Made by a program: the position numbers and the translations under genes | The notes under the pieces: generated by a model | The model's database searches: none | Seen by the model: only the letters and a program-made list of their open reading frames with translations | What the model was told of the DNA's origin: nothing | Assembly (NCBI GenBank): GCA_039640495.1 | Contig: CP046864.1 | Location: forward strand, 2,591,001 to 2,655,000 | Direction of reading: 5' to 3' | Origin: Rhodobacteraceae bacterium IMCC1335 | GTDB taxonomy: Bacteria; Pseudomonadota; Alphaproteobacteria; Rhodobacterales; Rhodobacteraceae | DNA: 64,000 nucleotides | Shown here: in pieces, positions 46,734-58,026 of the stretch | Layout: each line of letters starts with the position of its first letter | Position numbering within the stretch: position 1 is the stretch's first letter

Positions 46734-47630
46734 CTAGACGGCGCTGAGCATGCCTTTATCAACAGCAAGCCGCCGCATTTCCTGTTGCAACTTTTCAAAA
46801 GCGCGCACTTCAATCTGGCGAATACGTTCACGGGTTACGTTATATTCTTCGCTCAAATCTTCCAAAGTGATTGATTGCTCATCAAGCCGGCGTTTGATCA
46901 AAATATCTTTCTCACGCGGGTTTAACACTTCCATCGCTTGCTCAAGCATGGCGCGACGCAGCTCTAGCTCATCTTTGGCCTCATAATCGCCCGCTTGATC
47001 CGCGTCTTCATCTTCCAGCCAATCCTGCCATTGCATCGAGCCTTCGCCATCAGCCCCGATTTGTACATTCAAAGAGGCATCCCCGCCGGACAGACGGCGG
47101 TTCATATTCACCACCTCCTCTTCGCTGACGCCCAAATCTGTTGCAATTTTATGCACTTTATCGGGATGCATATCCCCATCTTCCAGCGCGCCGATGCGCG
47201 ACTTGGCTTTGCGAAGATTAAAAAACAACTTCTTTTGCGCGCTTGTGGTGCCCATTTTTACCAAAGACCAGCTGCGCAAAATATATTCTTGAATGCTCGC
47301 CCTTATCCACCACATGGCATAGGTGGCAAGGCGAAACCCCTTTTCAGGATCAAAGCGCTTTACAGCCTGCATCAAACCAACATTGGCCTCTGAAATCACT
47401 TCTGCCTGCGGCAACCCATAGCCGCGGTAGCCCATGGCAATTTTTGCCGCCAGCCGCAAATGCGAGGTCACCATTTTATGCGCAGCTTGTGTATCCTGTT
47501 TTTCCACCCAACGTTTGCCCAGCATATATTCTTCTTCATGCTCAAGCATTGGAAATTTACGGATCTCTTGCAAATATCGGCTTAAACCCCCTTCTGGGGT
47601 TGGAGCGGGAAGGTTAGAATAATTTGCCAT
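46734..47630 (-). CDS. rpoH: RNA polymerase sigma-32 (heat-shock) factor RpoH
   Basis: 298-residue alternative sigma factor. Region 1.2/2 reads GGLSRYLQEIRKFPMLEHEEEYMLGKRW, SHLRLAAKIAMGYRGYGLP and RFDPEKGFRLATYAMWWIRASIQEYILRSWSLVK. The RpoH box follows as QKKLFFNLRKAKSRI. Region 4.2 is LEDLSEEYNVTRERIRQIEVRAFEKLQ. These features separate it from RpoD. It controls chaperones and proteases in heat and oxidative stress; in Rhodobacteraceae there can be two paralogues, and this resembles the RpoHI type. Confidence 0.96.
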   Translation of the reverse strand: MANYSNLPAPTPEGGLSRYLQEIRKFPMLEHEEEYMLGKRWVEKQDTQAAHKMVTSHLRLAAKIAMGYRGYGLPQAEVISEANVGLMQAVKRFDPEKGFRLATYAMWWIRASIQEYILRSWSLVKMGTTSAQKKLFFNLRKAKSRIGALEDGDMHPDKVHKIATDLGVSEEEVVNMNRRLSGGDASLNVQIGADGEGSMQWQDWLEDEDADQAGDYEAKDELELRRAMLEQAMEVLNPREKDILIKRRLDEQSITLEDLSEEYNVTRERIRQIEVRAFEKLQQEMRRLAVDKGMLSAV

Positions 47631-47771
47631 TGGTTACCTCTTACACACGTCTTATAAAAAGCAGATAAGAGCCGGGCTTTGGTATTTCAAGATCAGGCCC
47701 AGTACTTCAGGAAAAATTTACAGAAAAAATAACGGAAAAGCGAAATCAGTCGCGCTGGCAATCCCGCGCTT

Positions 47772-48803
47772 TTAGCCATCTTTTTCCAGCGCCTCTAGGA
47801 GGGTTTTTAAATCGGTGGGGTATGGCGCTTCAAATCGCATCTTCTTGCCGGACATCGGGTGTTCAAACCCCAATACAGCCGCATGCAAAGCCTGCCTTGA
47901 AAAACCACTTACCAAGGCCAAGCTGGCCTCGGACAAAGCTTTTTTAGCAATCTTTCGCCGGCCGCCATAAACTGGATCCCCCAAGAGGCCGTGGCCAGTA
48001 TGCGCCAGATGCACGCGAATTTGATGCGTGCGCCCGGTTTCGAGCTGGCATTCAATCAACGAAAGGGTCGCAGGGCGTCCATAACTTTCCAGCAATCGCG
48101 CCCGGGTTACGGCATGGCGGCCACCTTCAAAAAATACCGCTTGACGCTGGCGGTCCGTACGATGGCGGGCCAGATGCGTGGTGATTTTCATCACATTTCC
48201 CGCTTCAAAATTCACCCCGCGCACCCCTCTTAACCGGGGTTCATTGGCATCTGGCACACCGTAACAAATCGCGCGATAAGCCCGCTCTACTTTGTGCAAT
48301 TCAAATTGCTTGGCCAAACCGTGATGCGCCTTATCCGATTTCGCAACCACCAAAAGCCCGGATGTGTCCTTATCAATGCGATGCACGATTCCCGGGCGCT
48401 TTTCACCGCCAATCCCCGACAGGCTATCGGCGCAATGATGCAACAAAGCATGCACCAGCGTGCCGGTGGGCGATCCGGGCGCGGGATGCACGACCATCCC
48501 GGCGGGTTTATCAATCACGATCAACGCGTCATCTTCATAGACCACGCGCAAAGGAATATTTTCGGGCGTTAAATCAAGCTCGGCAGAGCAGGGAAGTTCA
48601 ATCTGAACCTGCGCCCCTTCCATAACTTTGGCTTTTGGGTTGTTTTGGGGCGCCTGATTGATCCGAACCGCACCAGCCAGGATCAAACGCGTTAAATATG
48701 TACGGGAAAGCTCAGCCTGCGCTGGTGCATCGCGAAAAAGCGCTTTATCAAGGCGCGCAGGAGGGTCCGCTGCGATCTGAAATTCAATAAGGGTAGTCGT
48801 CAT
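47772..48803 (-). CDS. rluD: RluA/RluD-family 23S rRNA pseudouridine synthase
   Basis: 343 residues. N-terminal S4-like RNA-binding domain (RLDKALFRDAPAQAELSRTYLTRLILAGAV), then the catalytic domain: DDALIVIDKPAGMVVHPAPGSPTGTLVHALL, the active-site Asp in GIVHRIDKDTSGLLVVAKSD, and CQLETGRTHQIRVHLAHTGHGLLGDPVYGG. This is the RluD type, modifying helix 69 of 23S rRNA. The ATG (48803-48801) overlaps the start codon of the divergent DUF6476 gene. Confidence 0.95.
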   Translation of the reverse strand: MTTTLIEFQIAADPPARLDKALFRDAPAQAELSRTYLTRLILAGAVRINQAPQNNPKAKVMEGAQVQIELPCSAELDLTPENIPLRVVYEDDALIVIDKPAGMVVHPAPGSPTGTLVHALLHHCADSLSGIGGEKRPGIVHRIDKDTSGLLVVAKSDKAHHGLAKQFELHKVERAYRAICYGVPDANEPRLRGVRGVNFEAGNVMKITTHLARHRTDRQRQAVFFEGGRHAVTRARLLESYGRPATLSLIECQLETGRTHQIRVHLAHTGHGLLGDPVYGGRRKIAKKALSEASLALVSGFSRQALHAAVLGFEHPMSGKKMRFEAPYPTDLKTLLEALEKDG

Positions 48804-49098
48804 GGAGCAACCTACAGAGCCTGAAAATAAGGTGCCGCATCTCGATTATTTACGGCGGCTGGTAACGCTGCTAAGCGCCACGATGATTGGCGGAATGATA
48901 ATCTTAATCATCTTGTTTGTCATTCGTTTTCAGCAAGATAAACTGAGCGTTCCCCCAGAAATTACGTTGCCCAGCGGCGTCACACCGATTGCGTTCACGC
49001 AAACCCGCGACTGGTATGCTGTGGTAACCCAAGAAAATACAATTTTACTTTTCACACCCGAAGGTAAACTGTTCCAAACCGTTGAGATTACCCAGTAG
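48802..49098 (+). CDS. DUF6476 family single-pass membrane protein
   Basis: 98 residues. After a hydrophilic N-terminus (EQPTEPENKVPHLDYLRRLVTLL) comes one transmembrane helix (about 25-45, SATMIGGMIILIILFVIRF). A short periplasmic part follows with EITLPSGVTPIAFTQTRDWYAVVTQENTILLFTPEG. This pattern matches the Rhodobacteraceae DUF6476 family; function unknown. The start codon overlaps that of rluD on the other strand, and no later ATG fits, so its promoter must lie inside rluD. Confidence 0.88.
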   Translation: MEQPTEPENKVPHLDYLRRLVTLLSATMIGGMIILIILFVIRFQQDKLSVPPEITLPSGVTPIAFTQTRDWYAVVTQENTILLFTPEGKLFQTVEITQ

Positions 49099-49112
49099 CG
49101 CGTCTCCACCAG

Positions 49113-50021
49113 CTAATCTGCCAGCGTTGTTTGAAACTCACGCCATTCGCCGGCGCTCATCCCAGAGTTTTCCTGCGTGACCGCCTCGCCTCTGAGCATC
49201 CGCCGCACGCAAGCCAACGCAGTGCTTGAGAGCGTTGCCCCCCCCATACGATAATCTTCAAACGCCCGATAGGCGAAGGGCACCCAATCGGCCACCAGTT
49301 TACAAATTTCATCCGCATAGACGCGGATTTCATATTGCGCATGCGCATCAGCGCGCAGACGTAAAAAATGCAACAGATTGTGCAAATCCACCTTCCAATA
49401 CCATTGCGTATAAATATTCGCAGGCAAATTCATACGCGCCAATTCTCTGGCCAAGCCATCCTGACCCTCCTGAGAAATCATTTCCTCATAATGATCATAG
49501 GCGCGCATCGCATCATCGCGCAGATAGCGCAGAACCCGCTCGGCTTCTTGCCCGCTAAGCGCCGCGCCGCGCCCCTGATTGTTCACCACAGATTGCGATG
49601 CAAGGGATTCGGGCGCTGGGATGTAAAATTCGCGGTCCAAGATAGAATAGCGGGCCGAATATTCGTTCACATTGGCCGTACGATGGCGGATCCATTGACG
49701 CGCCACAAAAACCGGCAGCTTCACATGCAGCTTCACTTCGCACATTTCAAAAGGCGTTGAGTGCCAATGCCGCATCAAATAGCGCACAAGCCCTTCATCA
49801 TTTTGAACCGATTTGGTGCCTTTGCCGTAGCTCACCCGCGCCGCTTGGCAAATCGCCGCATCATCGCCCATGTAATCAATCACACGCACAAACCCGTGAT
49901 CCAGCACGGGATAGGCAGTGTATAGGTGATCCTCCATCCCCTGGCTGACAGCCCTTAAAGTCGGCTGCGTATGGCGGCGCTGTTCCGCGATTTCCGCCTG
50001 CTGATCGGATGAAAGGGGCAT
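49113..50021 (-). CDS. thyX: Flavin-dependent thymidylate synthase
   Basis: 302-residue FAD enzyme making dTMP from dUMP with methylene-tetrahydrofolate and NADPH. The ThyX motif is [18 protein letters not shown] (RHR-x7-S). Also seen are [45 protein letters not shown] and [25 protein letters not shown]. The start at 50021 (MPLSSDQQ) has AGGA 8 bases upstream; an earlier in-frame ATG at 50075 adds 18 unmatched residues. ThyX makes a canonical ThyA unnecessary. Confidence 0.96.
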   Translation of the reverse strand: MPLSSDQQAEIAEQRRHTQPTLRAVSQGMEDHLYTAYPVLDHGFVRVIDYMGDDAAICQAARVSYGKGTKSVQNDEGLVRYLMRHWHSTPFEMCEVKLHVKLPVFVARQWIRHRTANVNEYSARYSILDREFYIPAPESLASQSVVNNQGRGAALSGQEAERVLRYLRDDAMRAYDHYEEMISQEGQDGLARELARMNLPANIYTQWYWKVDLHNLLHFLRLRADAHAQYEIRVYADEICKLVADWVPFAYRAFEDYRMGGATLSSTALACVRRMLRGEAVTQENSGMSAGEWREFQTTLAD

Positions 50022-50267
50022 TTGACGAATCCTTTTTACTGCTGCAGTGCTCCTACTATATCTTGAGGCTCGCAAACAAAAAACCGCGATATGAAGGAGA
50101 TTTTAGAAAAACACGGCGGAAATTGTCAAAAAATTTGCTTGCAGCTTCATGCGTGGACCCTGCATTGGAAAATTTAAATCACTTTTGCCTTAAACGCGGC
50201 GATTGCCTCTAGACAGAAGCCGCTGTCATGATAGCGTAAAAGGAATAATCAAATAAAGGAGTTACGC

Positions 50268-50696
50268 ATGGGCACGCGATATTTACATACGATGGTTCGG
50301 GTCAAAGACCTTGATAAATCAATCGCATTTTTCAAGTTACTGGGGTTGGTTCAAACGCGGCGCTCGGATTATGAAAAAGGTCGGTTTTCCTTAGTCTTCA
50401 TGGCGCCCGAGGGCCAAGAAGATTGCCCTGTCGAGTTGACTTACAATTGGGATGGCGATGAAGGCTTGCCAAGCGACAGCCGGCATTTTGGCCATTTGGC
50501 GTATTTGGTGGATAATATTTATGACATGTGCCAGCATTTGCAGGAGAATGGGGTTGTGATCAATCGCCCCCCCCGTGATGGACATATGGCCTTCGTGCGC
50601 TCGCCCGATAATATCTCGGTTGAACTGCTGCAAAAGGGCGATGCGCTACCGCCCGCTGAGCCTTGGGTATCTATGGACAATACCGGCCATTGGTAA
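50268..50696 (+). CDS. gloA: Lactoylglutathione lyase (glyoxalase I)
   Basis: 142-residue VOC-superfamily metalloenzyme detoxifying methylglyoxal-glutathione hemithioacetal. Seen: YLHTMVRVKDLDKSIAFFKLLGL with the metal-binding His, VELTYNWD with the Glu ligand, GHLAYLVDNIYDMCQHL, and FVRSPDNISVELLQKG with the last Glu ligand. AAGGAG lies just before the ATG at 50268. The 246 bases before it (50022-50267) show no recognisable gene. Confidence 0.94.
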   Translation: MGTRYLHTMVRVKDLDKSIAFFKLLGLVQTRRSDYEKGRFSLVFMAPEGQEDCPVELTYNWDGDEGLPSDSRHFGHLAYLVDNIYDMCQHLQENGVVINRPPRDGHMAFVRSPDNISVELLQKGDALPPAEPWVSMDNTGHW

Positions 50697-50788
50697 ATCC
50701 CGCTCATCCAGCGAAATGACGGAACCAAATTCTGCGTTGCTAGAGCAAAATCATATTCAGTGCGCCCCCCATTTGAGGGGCCACAGGA

Positions 50789-51286
50789 TCAATAAATATA
50801 GCGGATTTGATCTTTCCAATACCGCTCAATACGTTTTAAAATATGCGAAATATCCATCACTGATTGCGCCTCAAGCGCATTGCTTTCGATCAAGCCTTGC
50901 GCATGGCGGGCAAATAAACGCGCAATGATATCACGGATGTTTCGGCCGCTTTGCGTCAGGCCAACGCGGACTGCCCGCCGATCAATCCGGCAGCGCTGGT
51001 GATGCATATAGCCAATATCAACCAGTTTTTTCAGATTGTAACTGACATTGCTGCCTTGATAATAACCACGCGATTTCAAATCGCCGGCGGATACCTCATT
51101 GTCACCGATATTGAACAGCAAAAGGCCTTGAACCGCGTTGATGTCAAAAATATCCAATCGTTCAAATTCATCCTTGATCACATCAAGAAGCAAACGGTGC
51201 AAGCGCTCGACCAAACATAATGTATCAAGATAATTGCTCATAAACAGCGCTTGTTTGCTGGCCTCAACCGGGGTTGGACTGTTCAT
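50789..51286 (-). CDS. MarR-family regulator, LdtR-like
   Basis: 165-residue winged-helix regulator. Seen: NYLDTLCLVERLHRLLLDVIKDEFERL (dimer helices), INAVQGLLLFNIGDNEVSAGDLKSRGYYQGSNVSYNLKKLVDIGYMHHQRCRIDRRAVRVGLTQSG (winged HTH; the wing has DRRAV). This pattern is shared with the alphaproteobacterial LdtR regulators, which in Liberibacter and Sinorhizobium relatives control an L,D-transpeptidase and osmotic/cell-wall stress. The target genes here are not visible; neighbours are gloA and sdhE. Confidence 0.9.
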   Translation of the reverse strand: MNSPTPVEASKQALFMSNYLDTLCLVERLHRLLLDVIKDEFERLDIFDINAVQGLLLFNIGDNEVSAGDLKSRGYYQGSNVSYNLKKLVDIGYMHHQRCRIDRRAVRVGLTQSGRNIRDIIARLFARHAQGLIESNALEAQSVMDISHILKRIERYWKDQIRYIY

Positions 51287-51361
51287 GAAAAAGCTCCGCC
51301 ATTAAGTCAAAATCAACGCCAGTCTCGCCCCTAAGTCCAAACAATCGGTTAAGGGATGACT

Positions 51362-51628
51362 CTAACCGCGGGCCTGCGCGATAAAGGCTTGAATATCTTC
51401 AATCATTTCTGAAATACGGGGGGGGCAAGGCGCTTGCCCAGAGACCCATTGATACAAATCCTGATCATTTTCATTTAACAAATCTTCGTAACAATCCAAA
51501 CTCGCCGCGTCAAAAACGGCCAATTTTGCCTGCGCATAACGCGATAAAATCAAATCCATTTCTTTGATACCACGGCGCATCGATCGCATCTGCAGTCGCT
51601 TCAGGCGAATGGCCGGCAATTCGCTCAT
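51362..51628 (-). CDS. sdhE: FAD assembly factor SdhE
   Basis: 88-residue helical protein of the SdhE/Sdh5 family, which promotes covalent FAD attachment to succinate dehydrogenase SdhA. The signature RRGIKEMDLIL (RGxxE) is present, followed by YEDLLNENDQDLYQWVSGQ. It normally acts on SdhA, not in this window. The start overlaps the stop codon of the upstream XRE regulator (ATGA, 51625-51628), so the two are co-translated. Confidence 0.95.
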   Translation of the reverse strand: MSELPAIRLKRLQMRSMRRGIKEMDLILSRYAQAKLAVFDAASLDCYEDLLNENDQDLYQWVSGQAPCPPRISEMIEDIQAFIAQARG

Positions 51629-52020
51629 CGCAGCGCCTTCAACACCGTTGGAAGCCGTTTTTCCAGTTGCTCCAAACGCTCTGCCGCGCTTGCCACAATT
51701 TCTTTCAAATCTTTTATATCGCTCATTACTCGAGCCAGTTCTGGGGCGGGTTGGGGCATATCATCAGGGGCCAGAACCCCCTCCCCCTCGCCGGTTAAAA
51801 GCCAAATCAAAGATACGTTTAAAATCCCAGCGATCATCGATAGCTTATTTGAGCGCGGCTCTGAGCTGTCATTTTCCCAGCTTTTCAACGTTTTCAACCT
51901 AACACCAAGCTGTTTGCTCAACTGCTGCTGGCTCAGTTGCGCCGCATCCCGCGCCGCTGCCAGGCGGTCGCCAAACGTGGCGATATGGCCACCATACCAG
52001 TCTGTTGCCAAATCCGTCAT
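51625..52020 (-). CDS. XRE-family helix-turn-helix protein with C-terminal coiled coil
   Basis: 131 residues. The HTH_XRE domain (about 18-72) reads FGDRLAAARDAAQLSQQQLSKQLGVRLKTLKSWENDSSEPRSNKLSMIAGILNVSLIWLLTGEGEG. A coiled-coil end follows (SDIKDLKEIVASAAERLEQLEKRLPTVL). The start at 52020 has AGGA 6 bases upstream; the open frame to 52164 adds unlikely sequence. It overlaps sdhE and is divergent from aspC. The target is unknown; coupling with sdhE hints at respiratory or TCA-cycle control. Confidence 0.87.
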   Translation of the reverse strand: MTDLATDWYGGHIATFGDRLAAARDAAQLSQQQLSKQLGVRLKTLKSWENDSSEPRSNKLSMIAGILNVSLIWLLTGEGEGVLAPDDMPQPAPELARVMSDIKDLKEIVASAAERLEQLEKRLPTVLKALR

Positions 52021-52099
52021 AGGTTTTCCTAACATTTTGATGGGCGCTTGAAGGCCTCTCAGCGGCACCCTATGGTATATCAATCGTAAGTTCAAATAG

Positions 52100-54676
<2,577 letters not shown>

Positions 54677-55431
54677 GTTGGCCTCCTGCACCTTGATAGG
54701 CCATAGATCCGCAACAGCAAGCTTTAAATCGCCAGCCGCGTCAGGGATTTTCAGACGTGGCAATTGCCAGGTTGCAAAAAAGTGCTTCCAAAGTCGATTG
54801 CAAAAAAATTATCAGGTGTTTCAAGAGGCAAGTTTTCAAGACACGTTTTTAAGACAGGTCAAATTTAAATAGTCAATGTAGCCCAAACAGAAAGACAATT
54901 TGTACTTATTTTCTGTTTGGGCCACAACACAACCGGCAAGGTGAGCGAAATACCGGCCGTCATTACTCGCCCTGCCTTGCTCTTCCCGCCATGAAGAGCC
55001 TGCAATACCAACAAGCTCTCTCAAACATTTTTTTGAGGGAGGATGTATCAGAATGCGCCACAAAGCTGAGTAGTTATATTCCTTTACCGTCTGTTAAAAG
55101 GCACATTTGTCTTTTGCCTGAAATCTCAAAATATTTCTCACTATTTAATTTACTTATTATAAAAATAACCTCAAATAAAAAATAAAATCCTCATAATATT
55201 TTAAATTTAACGATCAAAAAAAAGCGTTTTGACGCAAACTAGCGTCAGGCTCGCTACAACACGTCATGTCACAAAACTGTATTATGTCAAACTATAACGA
55301 TACAGATTCATGCCAAGTTCAGTTCTTCTTGCAGCTTGCCTAAGCCCCTAGGTATAAAACAGCTGACGCAATTATCTGCATGAGCTCTTTCCCTAGACCC
55401 GTCAAAATGACATAGTGCTGAAAAAAGAATA
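54677..55431. other. AT-rich intergenic region with inverted repeats upstream of parE
   Basis: 755 bases with no supported gene, the largest gap in the window. The left half (54880-55045) has moderate GC and two hairpins: a perfect 13-base repeat GCCCAAACAGAAA/TTTCTGTTTGGGC (54881-54893, 54910-54922) and CTCTCTCAAA/TTTGAGGGAG (55016-55025, 55032-55041, one G-U pair). The right part (about 55085-55235) is very AT-rich. TGACGC-N6-GCGTCA (55230-55247) is an operator-like dyad about 185 bases before parE. Open frames at 54836-55063 (minus) and 54991-55185 (plus) lack support. Confidence 0.55.
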
Positions 55432-57399
55432 ATGAGCAGTCAAATGAGTGATCTATTAAACCAAGCCCAGGGCGAGGATTATAACGCTAGTTCGATCGAG
55501 GTTTTAGAAGGTCTAGAGCCCGTTCGAAAAAGGCCCGGTATGTATATTGGCGGTACGGATGAGCGCGCCTTGCATCACTTGGTGGCCGAGGTGCTCGACA
55601 ATTCAATGGACGAGGCGGTGGCAGGTTATGCCAATCGCATAGATGTTGAATTACACGCGGATTATTCGATTACCATTCGGGATAATGGCCGCGGCATCCC
55701 GATTGATCCACACCCCAAATTCCCCGATAAATCAGCGCTTGAGGTGATCTTATGCACATTGCACGCGGGCGGTAAATTCAGCGGCAAGGCCTATCAAACC
55801 TCGGGTGGTCTACACGGCGTTGGTGCATCTGTTGTGAATGCGCTGTCAGACAGGATGGTTGTGCAAGTGGCGCGCAACAAAGAGCTGTATGAACAAAAAT
55901 TTAGCCGCGGCCTTCCCTTAGGCCCCATTCAAAAAATTGGAGCGGCGCCAAACCGGCGCGGAACCAATGTAACCTTCCACGCAGATCCAGAGATTTTTGG
56001 CAGCTTAAAGTTTAAACCTGCGCGTTTGTTCAAGTCGATGCGGTCAAAGGCTTATTTGTTCAGCGGCGTTCAAATTCGCTGGAAATCAGCCATTGAAGAT
56101 GGCGATACGCCCACCGAAGCCAATTTTCATTTCCCCGGCGGATTGGCCGATTACCTCTCGGAAACGTTGAACGGCGCTTCAACCTATGCCGAAAACCCGT
56201 TCGCCGGAACGGTTGATTTTCAAGAGCGCTTCGGAGTTCCGGGCAAAGTAGAATGGGCCATCAATTGGACCCCATCGCGCGACGGGTTCATCCAATCTTA
56301 TTGTAACACGGTGCCAACACCAGAGGGCGGCACCCATGAAGCCGGTTTCTGGGCTGCGGTTTTGAAAGGTATTCGCGCCTATGGCGAATTGATCAATAAC
56401 CGGAAAGCCAAAGAGATCACCCGCGAAGATCTGATTACCGGCGGCTGTGCCTTGGTCAGCTGCTTTATCCGCGAACCTGAATTTGTTGGCCAAACCAAAG
56501 ATCGCCTTGCCACCAATGAAGCCCAACGGCTGGTGGAAAATTCAGTCCGCGATCATTTTGACAATTGGCTGGCCGCTGATACCAAATCGGCCGGTGCAAT
56601 TTTGGATTTTCTGGTCTTGCGCGCCGAAGAGCGTATGCGCCGTCGGCAAGAAAAAGAAACGCAGCGCAAAACCGCCACCAAAAAACTGCGGTTACCGGGG
56701 AAGCTAGTGGATTGTTCTGCAACCAACCGGGCCGGCACCGAGCTGTTTTTGGTCGAAGGGGATAGCGCCGGCGGATCGGCCAAAATGGCCCGCGACCGCA
56801 AAACTCAAGCGCTGCTGCCATTGCGCGGTAAAATTCTGAATGTTCTGGGAGCTGCCAGCAATAAGATTAGCACAAACCAAGAGATTAATGATCTTTCCCA
56901 AGCGCTGGGGGTGGGGCTGGGCAGCCGCTTTAATCTGGACGATCTGCGGTATGATAAAGTGATTATCATGACCGATGCAGATGTAGATGGAGCGCATATC
57001 GCGGCCCTATTAATGACGTTTTTCTTCACTCAAATGCGTCCGATGATCGATAGTGGCCATCTTTATCTGGCCTGCCCGCCGCTTTACCGCCTAACGCAAG
57101 GGGCGGTGCGCGTATATTGCGAGGATGAAGTTGAACGCAATCATTGGCTTGAAAAGGGCCTTGGCGGCAAAGGCAAAATTGACGTGAGCCGCTTTAAGGG
57201 GCTTGGTGAAATGGATGCCAAAGACCTCAAAGAAACCACGATGGACCCCAAAAGCCGGAAATTGATCCGCGTCAATATTGATGAAGATGAACCTGGCGAA
57301 ACGGGCAGTTTGGTGGAACAATTGATGGGCAAAAAACCTGAATTGCGGTTTCAATATATCCAAGAAAATGCAAAATTTGTGGAAGAGCTTGACGTTTAA
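55432..57399 (+). CDS. parE: DNA topoisomerase IV subunit B
   Basis: 655-residue GyrB-family ATPase subunit of topo IV, which unlinks daughter chromosomes. Seen: EVLEGLEPVRKRPGMYIGGTDERALHHLVAEVLDNSMDEAV (ATP-binding Asn/Glu), TIRDNGRGIPIDPHPK, SGGLHGVGASVVNALS, the Toprim motif ELFLVEGDSAGGSAKMARDR and IIMTDADVDGAHIAALLMTFFF. The C-terminal part ends FKGLGEMDAKDLKETTMDP. It is the short ParE form, lacking the GyrB insert. The 55444 ATG (MSDLL) is an alternative start. Confidence 0.95.
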   Translation: MSSQMSDLLNQAQGEDYNASSIEVLEGLEPVRKRPGMYIGGTDERALHHLVAEVLDNSMDEAVAGYANRIDVELHADYSITIRDNGRGIPIDPHPKFPDKSALEVILCTLHAGGKFSGKAYQTSGGLHGVGASVVNALSDRMVVQVARNKELYEQKFSRGLPLGPIQKIGAAPNRRGTNVTFHADPEIFGSLKFKPARLFKSMRSKAYLFSGVQIRWKSAIEDGDTPTEANFHFPGGLADYLSETLNGASTYAENPFAGTVDFQERFGVPGKVEWAINWTPSRDGFIQSYCNTVPTPEGGTHEAGFWAAVLKGIRAYGELINNRKAKEITREDLITGGCALVSCFIREPEFVGQTKDRLATNEAQRLVENSVRDHFDNWLAADTKSAGAILDFLVLRAEERMRRRQEKETQRKTATKKLRLPGKLVDCSATNRAGTELFLVEGDSAGGSAKMARDRKTQALLPLRGKILNVLGAASNKISTNQEINDLSQALGVGLGSRFNLDDLRYDKVIIMTDADVDGAHIAALLMTFFFTQMRPMIDSGHLYLACPPLYRLTQGAVRVYCEDEVERNHWLEKGLGGKGKIDVSRFKGLGEMDAKDLKETTMDPKSRKLIRVNIDEDEPGETGSLVEQLMGKKPELRFQYIQENAKFVEELDV

Positions 57400-57489
57400 C
57401 GAAAGCCACTCCCCGGGCCAATCATAACAGCCCAAGCGCATCCAATTGTTCAAATTCCAAACGCAAAGCAGCCAGCGTCACGTTGCCGG

Positions 57490-57909
57490 TCAGAGCAATT
57501 CTTTTGCATGGCGCAAAAAGAGTGCAAACGCCTCGCTGGCAGAGACGGTTTCCAACGCCCCATCCGCGATTTCTTCGCGGCTCCACATCCAGCTACGCAC
57601 TGGGTCATCGCGCATCGCCCAATCAGGAAAAAGCCGCGCTTGCGCTCCACCTTCGGCCAAAAGCGTGATCTCAACATGCCGATCGTCGCGGCGGATATTT
57701 TGATAAATACGATCAATTTCAGAAGTAGGGCCCTCTAAAAACTGTAAATATAAGTCTGATCGGCAAATCAGCGCACCAGTGATTTGAACCCGTTGATTAT
57801 TGGTTTTGGCGGTCACCAAGATTCCGTTTAAAACGCTTTGATCAAAGCCAAATGGCTTTGATGCATAAATCAAATACTTCAGGTTTTGCTGGGTTTTATA
57901 GCGTGCCAA
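57490..57909 (-). CDS. Short BLUF-domain blue-light photoreceptor
   Basis: 139 residues made almost only of a BLUF flavin domain. All key photocycle residues seen in AppA-like proteins are present: Y15 (LIYAS), N38 (TNNQRVQITGAL), Q56 (LYLQFLEG), W97 and M99 (FPDWAM). Spacing from Asn to Gln (18) and Gln to Trp (41) equals that of AppA. The C-terminal 35 residues form helices with no effector domain, so it should signal by protein contact. No ATG fits. TTG at 57909 has AAAGG 9 bases upstream; TTG at 57915 is the alternative. It lies convergent to parE. Confidence 0.9.
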   Translation of the reverse strand: MARYKTQQNLKYLIYASKPFGFDQSVLNGILVTAKTNNQRVQITGALICRSDLYLQFLEGPTSEIDRIYQNIRRDDRHVEITLLAEGGAQARLFPDWAMRDDPVRSWMWSREEIADGALETVSASEAFALFLRHAKELL

Positions 57910-58026
57910 AAACAATCGCCTTTCTTATTTCTTAGAAGCTATCTGTAAAAGCCATGAAATCCAAACCGAAAGGAACCCCTAAAAAAGGCCAAGGGCATTC
58001 CCCATCCGTGCGGATCACAAAAACAG

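Noticed and set aside
54677..54763. 29-residue N-terminal extension of the MATE pump
   Set aside because: Not similar to MATE N-termini; AGGAGG directly before the TTG at 54676 gives the better start.
54836..55063. 75-codon minus-strand frame in the parE upstream gap
   Set aside because: It spans both arms of a perfect hairpin and has no recognisable domain; more likely part of a non-coding element.
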